Shown here one piece after another: positions 57,742 through 64,000 of a stretch of DNA of 64,000 bases. The position numbers and the translations under genes are program-made. This stretch comes from Methylocystis echinoides. GTDB taxonomy: Bacteria; Pseudomonadota; Alphaproteobacteria; Rhizobiales; Beijerinckiaceae. Under the pieces are notes generated by a model. That model made no database searches, was not told the origin of the DNA, and saw nothing but the letters and a program-made list of their open reading frames with translations. Location of the stretch: positions 1,066,501 to 1,130,500 of the forward strand of contig NZ_BSEC01000001.1 in assembly GCF_027923385.1 (NCBI RefSeq), written 5' to 3'. Position 1 is the stretch's first letter; every line of letters starts with the position of its first letter.

Positions 57742-58152
57742 CTAAATCGCTGTGAAGGTCACGGCGCCGGCCGAGTCGAGCGAAAGGTCGAAAGTGACTT
57801 CGGCCGCATGTTCGCCGCGATAGTCGAGATTGGAGATCTGGAACGGGCCGGCGAGAACACCGAATCCCGGGATCACGATCTGCCAGTCGCGCAGCAGGCC
57901 ATCGAAAAAGACCTGGCGCAAGAGAAGATCGGACGCCTGGTCCTTGAAGACGCCTGTGCCGGAGACGCTGGCGCGGCGTACGCCGGCGCCGCCGAGCAGC
58001 TCTCGCCATCTTCCGGCGGACTCGGCGTCGGTGACGTCGACCGTGTCGGCGTTCAATGCGATACGGCGCGTGCGCAGACCAGCCACCGTGACAAAGGCGC
58101 CGGCGCCGTCGCTGATTTTGAGAAGCAGATCCTTGCCTTTCTGGGCGGCCAT
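57742..58152 (-). CDS. major tail protein, TP901-1 family (RcGTA g9 equivalent)
   Basis: A 136-residue tail-tube protein: AQKGKDLLLKISDGAGAFVT, ADTVDVTDAESAGRWRELL and SGTGVFKDQASDLLLRQVFF define the phage_TP901-1 major tail family. It polymerises into the tail tube around the tape measure. It lies 19 bases after the tail terminator gene, in canonical order. Confidence 0.93.
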   Translation of the reverse strand: MAAQKGKDLLLKISDGAGAFVTVAGLRTRRIALNADTVDVTDAESAGRWRELLGGAGVRRASVSGTGVFKDQASDLLLRQVFFDGLLRDWQIVIPGFGVLAGPFQISNLDYRGEHAAEVTFDLSLDSAGAVTFTAI

Positions 58153-58171
58153 TTTCGAGAGCTTCCTTGTG

Positions 58172-58582
58172 CTAGAGATATTCTGTCGTCGCGCGAAACT
58201 GGATCGCGACGCGGGCGAAGCGACCGCTGGCGTCGCGCTTGGTTTCCAGGGAAACGAAGCGCAAATCGATCAGCCGATGACCTTCGAGCGTCAACGCCGC
58301 CTCATCGAGCAAGTCCGCGATCTGCTGCGCGGCGCCGAGCGCGGGGCCAAGGCCGCGCTGTGTGGAGATCACTGCAATCGTGAGCAAATGCTCCGCCCCC
58401 CGCGATAGAGCGCCGGACCAGTCCCGCATCTGCGTGTCCAGAAACAGCGCATAGGGCGCCGCGGCGCCTTGCGGCGCCTCCTCGTAGATCCTGGGCCCGC
58501 CGAGGGTCGCGACGAGCGCCGCGTCTGCGAGCAGGCGTCCACGGATCGCCTTGCGCAACGCAATGACGGGCGAGGCGCTCAT
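58172..58582 (-). CDS. DUF3168 tail terminator (RcGTA g8 equivalent)
   Basis: A 136-residue protein with the DUF3168 pattern: ALRKAIRGRLLADAALVATLGG, IYEEAPQGAAAPYALF and AAQQIADLLDEAALTLEGHRL. It caps the tail tube at the head-tail joint. ATG 58582 begins MSASPVIALRKA; the open frame further upstream to 58666 is shadow. It lies 10 bases after the adaptor gene. Confidence 0.9.
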   Translation of the reverse strand: MSASPVIALRKAIRGRLLADAALVATLGGPRIYEEAPQGAAAPYALFLDTQMRDWSGALSRGAEHLLTIAVISTQRGLGPALGAAQQIADLLDEAALTLEGHRLIDLRFVSLETKRDASGRFARVAIQFRATTEYL

Positions 58583-58592
58583 GACAAATGTC

Positions 58593-58922
58593 TCACGTGA
58601 TTTCCTCGCATTGGCACAGGAGAAAGCGGCGCCGTTCGTCGCTGTCCGCAACGCCCCTGATCGCAAGCTTGCGGCCGCGGAAATCGAAGCGCATCTGGTT
58701 GGTCACATCGCTTCGCCAGCGAATTGTCACCAGTTGCCGCCGCGATTCTTCCAGACGCTGCTCGACGAAGCCCTGGCCAGCGCTCTGTGTTTCTATTCGC
58801 GCCCATAGCTGGGCGATGGACGTAAAGGCGCGCGTGAATCCGCCCAGCTCGTCGAAAGCATCCACCGGCGCTTCCAGCGTGACTCGATGACGCAAGGCCC
58901 CGATGGGCGCGCGCGGGCTCAT
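58593..58922 (-). CDS. head-tail adaptor/stopper (RcGTA g7 equivalent)
   Basis: A 109-residue phage head-tail joining protein: GALRHRVTLEAPVDAFDELG, WARIETQSAGQGFVEQRLEE and the late FDFRGRKLAIRGVADSDERR. ATG 58922 overlaps the connector stop as ATGA. The longer overlapping frame to 59528 is an out-of-frame shadow of the connector. Confidence 0.9.
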   Translation of the reverse strand: MSPRAPIGALRHRVTLEAPVDAFDELGGFTRAFTSIAQLWARIETQSAGQGFVEQRLEESRRQLVTIRWRSDVTNQMRFDFRGRKLAIRGVADSDERRRFLLCQCEEIT

Positions 58923-59485
58923 GTCAGCCTCTGGCGCCGAAAGGGCGACGCGAGTTGCGCGACGGCATACGGCAGCGCGTCGTCGGGGTCGTCCCCGCGT
59001 CGCTCCCGCCAATGCGCCGCCAGCGTCATGATGGCGCGACGCAGCGGCTCCGGCGTATGCGCCGCCAGCCCGCCGTAGCCAACAACGAAGTCGATCTCGA
59101 TGCCGTCGGCGCAGCGCCCTGGCGTCGGCGGCGCCGAGCTGAAGACGATCCGCCCTTCCGCGCTTGACGCGGGAGCGCGATAGGAATTGCTTGTGACGGT
59201 TTGCGCAACGTCGGCGGCGTCGAACACCCGTATCGCTGACACGTTCTGAAAAGGCGCCAGCGGAAGGACCAGTCGCGTTTTGTCCTGCGGCCAGGCGTCC
59301 ATGATGATCCGCCAGCTTTGCGTGACGAAAAAACGTCGGACATAGGCCTCGAGCGTCATCCGCGCCGAAACGATGAGCGCCTGAATCAACTGGTCCTCGT
59401 CGCTTGCGTCTTCGCGCAGCCAAGATTTCATCTCGGCGAGCGAAACCGGTTCGATCGCGGGCGCGCCAATGAGCATGGGTCGCAT
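58919..59485 (-). CDS. head-tail connector (RcGTA g6 equivalent)
   Basis: A 188-residue helical connector: PVSLAEMKSWLREDASDEDQ, TLEAYVRRFFVTQSW and EPLRRAIMTLAAHWRERRG are typical of the gp6-like / Phage_connect family. It forms the ring beneath the portal. AGGAGA precedes ATG 59485; it overlaps the adaptor gene. Confidence 0.91.
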   Translation of the reverse strand: MRPMLIGAPAIEPVSLAEMKSWLREDASDEDQLIQALIVSARMTLEAYVRRFFVTQSWRIIMDAWPQDKTRLVLPLAPFQNVSAIRVFDAADVAQTVTSNSYRAPASSAEGRIVFSSAPPTPGRCADGIEIDFVVGYGGLAAHTPEPLRRAIMTLAAHWRERRGDDPDDALPYAVAQLASPFRRQRLT

Positions 59486-59548
59486 GCGGTCTCCTGGCAA
59501 TGATGGAGAAAGGCGCCCGCGGCGCCATTGTCGCGGGCGATCGGGACG

Positions 59549-60772
59549 TCAGGAGACGCCGAATTTCAACAGCTTGATCGCCTCGAAATTCTGCACGCCG
59601 CCGCCGACGCGCTTGGTCGTGTAGAAGAGGACATAGGGTTTCGCGGAATAGGGATCACGCAGCACGCGAATGCCGACCCGGTCGACGACGACATAGGCGC
59701 GCTCGAAATCGCCAAAGGCGATGGAGAGGCTGTTGGCGGCGGGGTCGGGCATGTCCTCGGCTTCGACGACCGGGAAATTCATCAGCGTCGCGGAGCCATC
59801 GGCGCTCGCCGGCGGCGCCCAGATATAATCTCCCGTGGTCGTCTTGAATTGCCGCACCAGCGACTGCGCGCGCCGGCCCATGACGAATTTGCCATTTTGC
59901 CGATAGCCCGCGCGCAAGGCGTAGACGAGATTGAAGAGCGCATCGGAGGGATTTGTGGCCGCGAAGGCGGCGGATACGCCCGTAGCGACATAGCCGACAT
60001 TGCCCCATGTCCAGCTGGCGTCGGCGACGGTGGCGTAGGCGAGAAATCCCTTGGGCTTGTTGACGCCGTCACCCAGGATAAAGGCGGCGCCCTCCTGTTC
60101 GGCGAAGGCGACCTGCACCTCGTCGGCGATCCATTGCTCGATGTCGACAACGGCGTCGTCGAGCAGCGCCTGCGTCGCGGCGGGCATGGCGTAAAGTTCC
60201 ATGGCCGGAAAATTCATGTCGGCGATCTGTTGATTGGCGGTCTGCGGGCGTGGATCGGCTTCCGCCACCCAGCCCGCCGCCGGACCCGTCGTCGAGTAGG
60301 CGCGACGCAGCGATTGTGTCGAAATCTCCTGCACGCTGGCGATGGCGCGAATGGGCGAAAGTTTGGCGAGCCGGCTCAGTATGTCCTTTTCCGCGGGCGT
60401 CGGCACGAGATAGCCGCCGTCGGGGCCCGAGGTGCGAGACATCGCCTTTGCTTCGAGCGCTTTCAGTCCGTTGGTTTCGCCCGCGCGCATATAGGTGTTG
60501 AACGCTGATTTGTGCTCGCGTTCGCTGTGGTCCGTCGGCGCGGCGCCGCCGAGGCGCGGACGCGCGAGATCAAGCGCGAGGCGATCGAGGCGGCTCTTGG
60601 TTTCATCGAGCGACTGATCGATGCGGGCAAGCTTGTCCTCCGTGACGACATCGGCGCCCATGCGCGTTTCGATCTGTGCGAGGCGCTCGTCATTGGCCTC
60701 CTTGAAGGCCGCGAAGGCGTGGTTGAGATCGGCGACGATTTCCGCGCCGGATTTGATTTCGATGGATGACAT
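59549..60772 (-). CDS. HK97-family major capsid protein (RcGTA g5 equivalent)
   Basis: A 407-residue capsid protein: an N-terminal coiled-coil scaffold (about 1-75, removed by the prohead protease), then the HK97 fold with GGYLVPTPAEKDILSRLAKL, AGWVAEADPRPQTANQQIAD, VQVAFAEQEGAAFILGDGVN and NFPVVEAEDMPDPAANSLSI. Cleavage is expected near KAMSRTSGPDGGYLV. Start ATG 60772; the track continuing to 60817 only adds leader. Confidence 0.96.
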   Translation of the reverse strand: MSSIEIKSGAEIVADLNHAFAAFKEANDERLAQIETRMGADVVTEDKLARIDQSLDETKSRLDRLALDLARPRLGGAAPTDHSEREHKSAFNTYMRAGETNGLKALEAKAMSRTSGPDGGYLVPTPAEKDILSRLAKLSPIRAIASVQEISTQSLRRAYSTTGPAAGWVAEADPRPQTANQQIADMNFPAMELYAMPAATQALLDDAVVDIEQWIADEVQVAFAEQEGAAFILGDGVNKPKGFLAYATVADASWTWGNVGYVATGVSAAFAATNPSDALFNLVYALRAGYRQNGKFVMGRRAQSLVRQFKTTTGDYIWAPPASADGSATLMNFPVVEAEDMPDPAANSLSIAFGDFERAYVVVDRVGIRVLRDPYSAKPYVLFYTTKRVGGGVQNFEAIKLLKFGVS

Positions 60773-60908
60773 GAGGTTCCCTTGATTGCAGGCATGGAGA
60801 TCCCCGGCCCGGCGCACGGGCCAGGGAGGCGATCATCCCGTAAGCGTGAAGAAAGCCGTCGTGTAGAAGCATCCGCGCCCGACGGCGGCGACGCGGATTG
60901 AGCGAATC

Positions 60909-61487
60909 TTACAGATGGTTGCTTTGAAGCGATTGCAGCCGATGCTGAAAGCGAAGCGCCGCCTGCTGCATCTGGAGGCGCAGGAGCGCGGCGTCTCGCG
61001 ATGCGCCTGTCTGGATGGGCGCCTTCTTGACGGCGCTGATGCGCGCCAGCGTCTGCATCGGGAAGGTCACGACCGAGATTTCCAGCAGGTCGATTTCCAG
61101 CAGCCGGCGCAGGCCGCTTTTCTTGTCGGTGCGCGCATTCTTCGCGCGGAAGCCGATGGAAAGGCCGTCGACGGCGCCGCCCCGGATGAGCGAGAGCGCC
61201 TCGCGCGCCCGCGCCACGGAAAGGTCGAGGCGGCCGGCGACCTTCAACCCTTTCGTATCCTCGACGATGGATGTCCAGACGCCGATCGGCTCGGTCGCGT
61301 CATGTTGCCAGAGCATTTTGACGCCGCTGGCGCCGCGGCGGGCGAGCGAGCGCGCGAAGGCGCCCGCCATCACAATGTCGCGGCCATCGTCGGCGACGCC
61401 AAACAGCGACGCATAGCCCTCGATGACGCCAGCGGCGTCTGTATGGGCGAGCGGCAGGCGGGCGCGTTTGATTTCGGGCGCGGCCAT
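60909..61487 (-). CDS. HK97-family prohead protease (RcGTA g4 equivalent)
   Basis: A 192-residue serine protease: GVIEGYASLFGVADDGRDIV, FARSLARRGASGVKMLWQHD with the catalytic His, LSIGFRAKNARTD with the catalytic Ser segment, and LLEIDLLEISVVTFPM. It processes the capsid scaffold. ATG 61487 overlaps the upstream small gene's stop (TGATG). The gap to the capsid gene (60773-60908) shows no open frame of note. Confidence 0.93.
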   Translation of the reverse strand: MAAPEIKRARLPLAHTDAAGVIEGYASLFGVADDGRDIVMAGAFARSLARRGASGVKMLWQHDATEPIGVWTSIVEDTKGLKVAGRLDLSVARAREALSLIRGGAVDGLSIGFRAKNARTDKKSGLRRLLEIDLLEISVVTFPMQTLARISAVKKAPIQTGASRDAALLRLQMQQAALRFQHRLQSLQSNHL

Positions 61488-61651
61488 CAGGCTTTGTCCG
61501 GCGCCGACGCCTCGCTGGCGCCGGTCTTTGCATGCGCCTGCATCCGGCTCAGCAAATGCACGAAGGTCCTGAAAACCTCCGACGGATCGTCGCGGTGCGG
61601 CCGGCGGCGACTGCGTCGGGCAAAGGGCAGTTTGAACTTCAGATGTGTCAT
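61487..61651 (-). CDS. small basic protein in the GTA cluster
   Basis: A 54-residue protein, MTHLKFKLPFARRSRRRP at the start and SEVFRTFVHLLSRMQ in the middle. It is very basic at the N-terminus and helical after. ATG 61651 overlaps the previous gene as ATGA and the stop overlaps the protease start. The position matches the small gene g3.5/head-formation region between portal and protease in RcGTA clusters. Function unknown. Confidence 0.65.
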   Translation of the reverse strand: MTHLKFKLPFARRSRRRPHRDDPSEVFRTFVHLLSRMQAHAKTGASEASAPDKA

Positions 61652-61836
61652 GTGTCGTTTCCACAGCGCCGGTTGAAACGGGCGAGTTCGCGCACGAAGG
61701 CGTCGATGCGCCGCGTGGCTTCGGCGACCTCGCGCATGGCGAGATGCGCCTGGGCGGTCGCGGCGCAGGCCCACAGAAACAGCGCGAGATGGGCCAGATC
61801 GCCGCGCTGGAGGATGGCGTCGAGAATATCGGACAG
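61648..61836 (-). CDS. small membrane-type protein at the g3.5 position, CTG start
   Basis: A 62-residue protein beginning SDILDAILQRGDLAHLALFL, followed by a hydrophobic stretch and an amphipathic helix (EVAEATRRIDAFVRELARFN). The reading frame has no ATG, GTG or TTG at the right place; a CTG at 61836 lies 8 bases after AAGGAGA and is the likely start. It overlaps the next gene as ATGA. It resembles the short proteins found after the portal gene in GTA clusters. Confidence 0.6.
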   Translation of the reverse strand: MSDILDAILQRGDLAHLALFLWACAATAQAHLAMREVAEATRRIDAFVRELARFNRRCGNDT

Positions 61837-61929
61837 TGAGCGGTCTCCTTTCCTTCGAGCAATCGTTCATGCGCGTCTCGCCGGCGGGCCGGCGCGGCAT
61901 TGTCGCGCGGCGCTGGCCGTCGCGTGGAG

Positions 61930-62569
61930 TCAGGCCAGCTTTTTCGCGATGATGGTCAGAACCCGGGGCAAGGCCTGAACGACAGCCGGTTCCTCCGGAG
62001 GCGCGCCAGGGCCAGAGAAGGTTTCGGTCCCGGGATGGACGCGCTTCTGTAATCTGGTCAGTTGCTCGGCGGCGTCGGGTCGCGCCAACACGCTCGACAG
62101 GAAATCACTCAAAATCGCCAGGTCGTCGCGTGAACACCAGCTCAGACCGTATTCGATGGCTCTGTCGAGATCGGCGCCGCGAACGGCCTTCGGGATGTCG
62201 TGCGTATCCGCCTCCAGCGCGATATCGAAGCAGACACAGAAGGCCTCGAACTGCTCCGGGGGAACAGGATCCTTGATCGTCTCGTAGCGGGCGCGCATCA
62301 GCTCGAAGAGCTTGCGGCAATTGTCGCGCCGGCCCCGCATGGGCTGCAGCGCAGCGTTCGATGCGCGCCAGATCGCGCAGTTCTGTTTCGGAATATTCCC
62401 CGGACAATATCTGGTCGAGAAAAGCGCACGCCACGCGCTGTTGCGCCGGCGTCAGCGATAGCCAGCCATCGTCGATCATTTCCTCGACGGAGGCGTACAT
62501 TTCATCGGCATATTGCAAGAAGAAGGTCGTAAGCTGGTTGAATTCCGGAGGATTGCGCGGCTTTGTCAT
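61930..62569 (-). pseudogene. two-domain CdiI-like immunity protein, frameshifted
   Basis: From ATG 62569 the frame encodes FFLQYADEMYASVEEMIDDG, then FLDQILSGEYSETELRDLAR, the pattern of CdiI_2-type immunity proteins. At about 62353 one extra T (minus strand) breaks the frame; dropping it joins IERALQPMRGRRDNCRKLFE and a second similar unit (PEQFEAFCVCFDIAL; RDDLAILSDFLSSVLARPD; VVQALPRVLTIIAKKLA) ending at 61930. Without the fix, the first frame runs on nonsensically to 62105. The second unit is paralogous to the gene at 63587-63934. Assignment to CdiI is by pattern only. Confidence 0.55.
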
Positions 62570-62670
62570 TTCTCTGGACCCGGATGTTCCTTCCGAGGAC
62601 GAAGATGAAAGTGATCGTTCGTCGCCATGTTCCCGGCGCCAAGGGGGAAATCGAATGGTGGGCGGTGGCG

Positions 62671-62985
62671 TCAATTGGACGGTGGGGGAACTGGATCGCA
62701 GGTGTCGTCGAAAATTAGGATGTTGTCCTTGCCAAAGATCTCGTAAAAAGCTGGCGGGATGCGACGGATAAACTCGGATCGCTCGCCCGTCCACTGGATT
62801 AGAAAAGTGCTTTTCGGCACAAAACCGTAGTCTGCATCCGCCTCACGAGTAAAGTCGCCCGCTTCCCCGACCTCAGAAATCCAGAAATAGCGAAGCATCT
62901 CTCCGTATTTGAGGCGCGTCTGCGCAATTCGCTGCAATGCTTCGTTAGGCGGAAGCGCGCTGTGAAGAGAAAATCCAATAGACAT
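62671..62985 (-). CDS. putative immunity protein, coupled to the toxin remnant
   Basis: A 104-residue protein: MSIGFSLHSALPPNEALQRI, LRYFWISEVGEAGDF, KSTFLIQWTGERSEFIRRIP and YEIFGKDNILIFDDTCD. I recognise no family. Its ATG overlaps the toxin stop as TAATG with GGAGG upstream, so it is translationally coupled to the CdiA-like remnant, as immunity genes are. Base composition here is visibly more AT-rich than in the GTA genes, a sign of separate origin. The frame is intact although the toxin is decayed. Confidence 0.6.
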   Translation of the reverse strand: MSIGFSLHSALPPNEALQRIAQTRLKYGEMLRYFWISEVGEAGDFTREADADYGFVPKSTFLIQWTGERSEFIRRIPPAFYEIFGKDNILIFDDTCDPVPPPSN

Positions 62986-63431
62986 TAGCGACCTCCAATA
63001 AGATAATAGAGCTTTGTGTTCTGGTCGATCAACAAAACGGTCTTCAGCCCGGGAATCGGCCATGTCCTAAATTGAAGGATAATTTGCTCTACTGTCAGTG
63101 GCGTATCAGCAAGATTTATAACAATGTTATCGGACTGTCTTCTCGTTACCTTTTCGTTGGCATAGTTCCAGACACTCCTGACATTGCTCGTTCGAGCCCC
63201 GCTTGGCAAAAATCCCAGCCTTGGGGCCCGGACCATACCCGACCGCCTCGCGCTGTTCGTCGAGCGTGAGGAAATGCGCCTTGCCGATGCGGTCCCATTC
63301 GCCGGCGCGCTCGGTCGCGAGGGCTTCCGACCGATCCGCGTTGTACTCGAAACGGAAGTCCGGAAGCCCGGACGCAGCCAGGCCTGAAAGCTCTTCTGCA
63401 CGCGGGTGACGAGCGGCAGGACGTCACGAAG
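62985..63431 (-). pseudogene. remnant of HK97-type portal C-terminus fused to CdiA C-terminal tRNase-like toxin
   Basis: After a TAG at 63434 one frame reads LRDVLPLVTRVQKSFQAWLR, a portal-type segment. At about 63360 the frame shifts and DFRFEYNADRSEALATERAG, EWDRIGKAHFLTLDEQREAV and GYGPGP follow, the usual end of HK97-family portals. After another shift (63173-63240) the first frame resumes with VWNYANEKVTRRQSDNIVIN, LADTPLTVEQIILQF and GLKTVLLIDQNTKLYYL, matching the distal half of the CdiA_C (PD-(D/E)xK-like tRNase) family. The catalytic first half of the toxin and the portal body are absent. Hence a broken portal-toxin gene, certainly inactive. Confidence 0.65.
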
Positions 63432-63480
63432 CTATGCAAAAAAAGATCGAATCAACTCCAGGAAATCGGCGCAGCTTCCC

Positions 63481-63588
63481 TCATTTCCGCGAATTGGCGA
63501 TATCTCGGCCCGGGTCAGCGTTTTTGTCCCTTACGATAACGACACGAACGCCGGCGCTGGCTAGCGGAAAGAATGGCGACCTGCCATC
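63481..63588 (-). pseudogene. short coding-like remnant between cassettes
   Basis: A 35-codon open tail, DGRSPFFPLASAGVRVVIVR followed by DKNADPGRDIANSRK and a stop, overlaps the stop of the paralogous immunity gene and has no start codon. It looks like the end of another deleted toxin or immunity gene. The family is not identified. Confidence 0.3.
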
Positions 63589-63934
63589 AAGTCAGCTTTG
63601 GCTCGATTGCTCTGAGCACCCTTGTGAAAATCTGAATGATGGCCGGCTTATCCGCCGGGGCGTCGGGACCAGAGAAGAATGCGTATCTCGGGCGAGTCAT
63701 TTTCCAGAGTTGGTTCATCATCGCGGCGCTGTCAGGGCCCTCCAGGACGCTCGTCAGGAAGTCGCGAAGAATCGTAAGGTCTCGCCGGTCCCATCCATCC
63801 AAACCATAAGCAATCGCGCCATCGATGAAAGCGTCGAAGTCGCCTTTACGCTTGCGTGGCGCGTCCCTGTAGAGGGCCACGTCGAAGCCCACGCAAAAGC
63901 TGTCGAACTGTTCCGGTCGACGGATGTCACGCAT
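63587..63934 (-). CDS. CdiI-like immunity paralogue, N-terminally shortened
   Basis: From ATG 63934 about 115 residues: RRPEQFDSFCVGFDVAL, GLDGWDRRDLTILRDFLTSV, LEGPDSAAMMNQLWKM and IIQIFTRVLRAIEPKL. It aligns along its length with the second unit of the frameshifted gene at 61930-62569 (PEQF.xFCVxFDxAL; DL.IL.DFL.SVL). An in-frame TAA lies upstream at about 63986, so any first unit has been lost. No clear ribosome site precedes this ATG, and a TTG at 63976 lies inside a palindrome. Confidence 0.5.
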   Translation of the reverse strand: MRDIRRPEQFDSFCVGFDVALYRDAPRKRKGDFDAFIDGAIAYGLDGWDRRDLTILRDFLTSVLEGPDSAAMMNQLWKMTRPRYAFFSGPDAPADKPAIIQIFTRVLRAIEPKLT

Positions 63935-63961
63935 TCCGAACTCGCTAAAAGCGAAAGGTTG

Positions 63962-63981
63962 CAGGCTTGCCGGCAAGCCTG
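63962..63981. repeat. perfect 20-bp palindrome at the right edge
   Basis: CAGGCTTGCCGGCAAGCCTG is perfectly self-complementary and is followed on the plus strand by TCTTTT. It could be a hairpin terminator in the plus direction, but no plus-strand gene precedes it; it lies at the truncated end of the immunity paralogue. Confidence 0.6.
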
Positions 63982-64000
63982 TCTTTTAGTTCCTGAAACA

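Noticed and set aside
62105..62794. 229-codon frame as one protein
   Set aside because: Only the middle part (62569 to about 62353) has coding character; before and after it reads as shadow of the neighbouring frames.
63127..63200. Cys-rich tail NEQCQECLELCQRKGNE as a zinc-binding end of the portal
   Set aside because: This frame overlaps the toxin frame, which shows the family pattern; the Cys spacing appears accidental.

Overview
The window is a GC-rich alphaproteobacterial chromosome segment. Gene content fits the Hyphomicrobiales, and perhaps a Methylocystis/Methylosinus-like or Beijerinckiaceae-like organism (inference): class I PHA synthase, the chorismate mutase-HisC-prephenate dehydrogenase set, FixJ-like and HWE/HisKA_2-type signalling proteins, a group 3b-type [NiFe] hydrogenase operon and an RcGTA-type gene transfer agent cluster.

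Left part (0-23 kb). Mostly housekeeping genes: phaC, a HupE/UreJ-like nickel transporter divergent from nikR with a textbook NikR operator between them, clpB, a MOSC protein, a PpiC-type prolyl isomerase, glnE, a DUF815 ATPase, a cupin, the aromatic amino acid genes, a FixJ-like regulator with a degenerate receiver, and a molybdenum hydroxylase set (xdhC, a MobA-like gene, iorA, iorB). xdhC is frameshifted by an exact 7-bp tandem duplication that makes it read into the MobA-like gene as a false fusion.

Middle (23-48 kb). An HU-like protein with a strong terminator is followed by a six-gene hydrogenase operon (beta, a stand-alone cyclic-nucleotide-binding protein, gamma, delta, alpha, maturation protease). 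Then come galK-galT divergent from a GH2 glycosidase, pckA, tRNA-Tyr(GUA), a sensor kinase, cell-envelope proteins, a run of NrtR-like regulator / tyrosine phosphatase / HD hydrolase / DNA glycosylase genes, a duplicated DUF3126 protein and an OmpR-type two-component system.

Right part (48.3-61.8 kb, minus strand). A near-complete RcGTA-like head-and-tail operon in canonical order: two small genes at the g3.5 position, prohead protease, HK97 capsid, connector, adaptor, tail terminator, major tail protein, two tail chaperones, short tape measure, DUF2460, DUF2163, NlpC/P60 peptidase and a 1296-residue tail hub. It is followed by a DUF2793 fibre with a polyglycine-rich C-terminus, an M15 endolysin-like peptidase and a holin-sized membrane protein.

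Right edge (61.9-64 kb). Where the portal gene should sit there is instead a decayed array of toxin-immunity-like cassettes: the last part of an HK97-type portal, broken by frameshifts and leading into the distal half of a CdiA C-terminal tRNase-like toxin; a TAATG-coupled immunity-like gene; and paralogous CdiI-like genes on both sides, one a frameshifted two-domain form. I read this as an orphan-module array of a polymorphic toxin system carried on a GTA portal protein. This is the most unusual feature of the window. The intact portal and terminase, if present, lie beyond position 64000.
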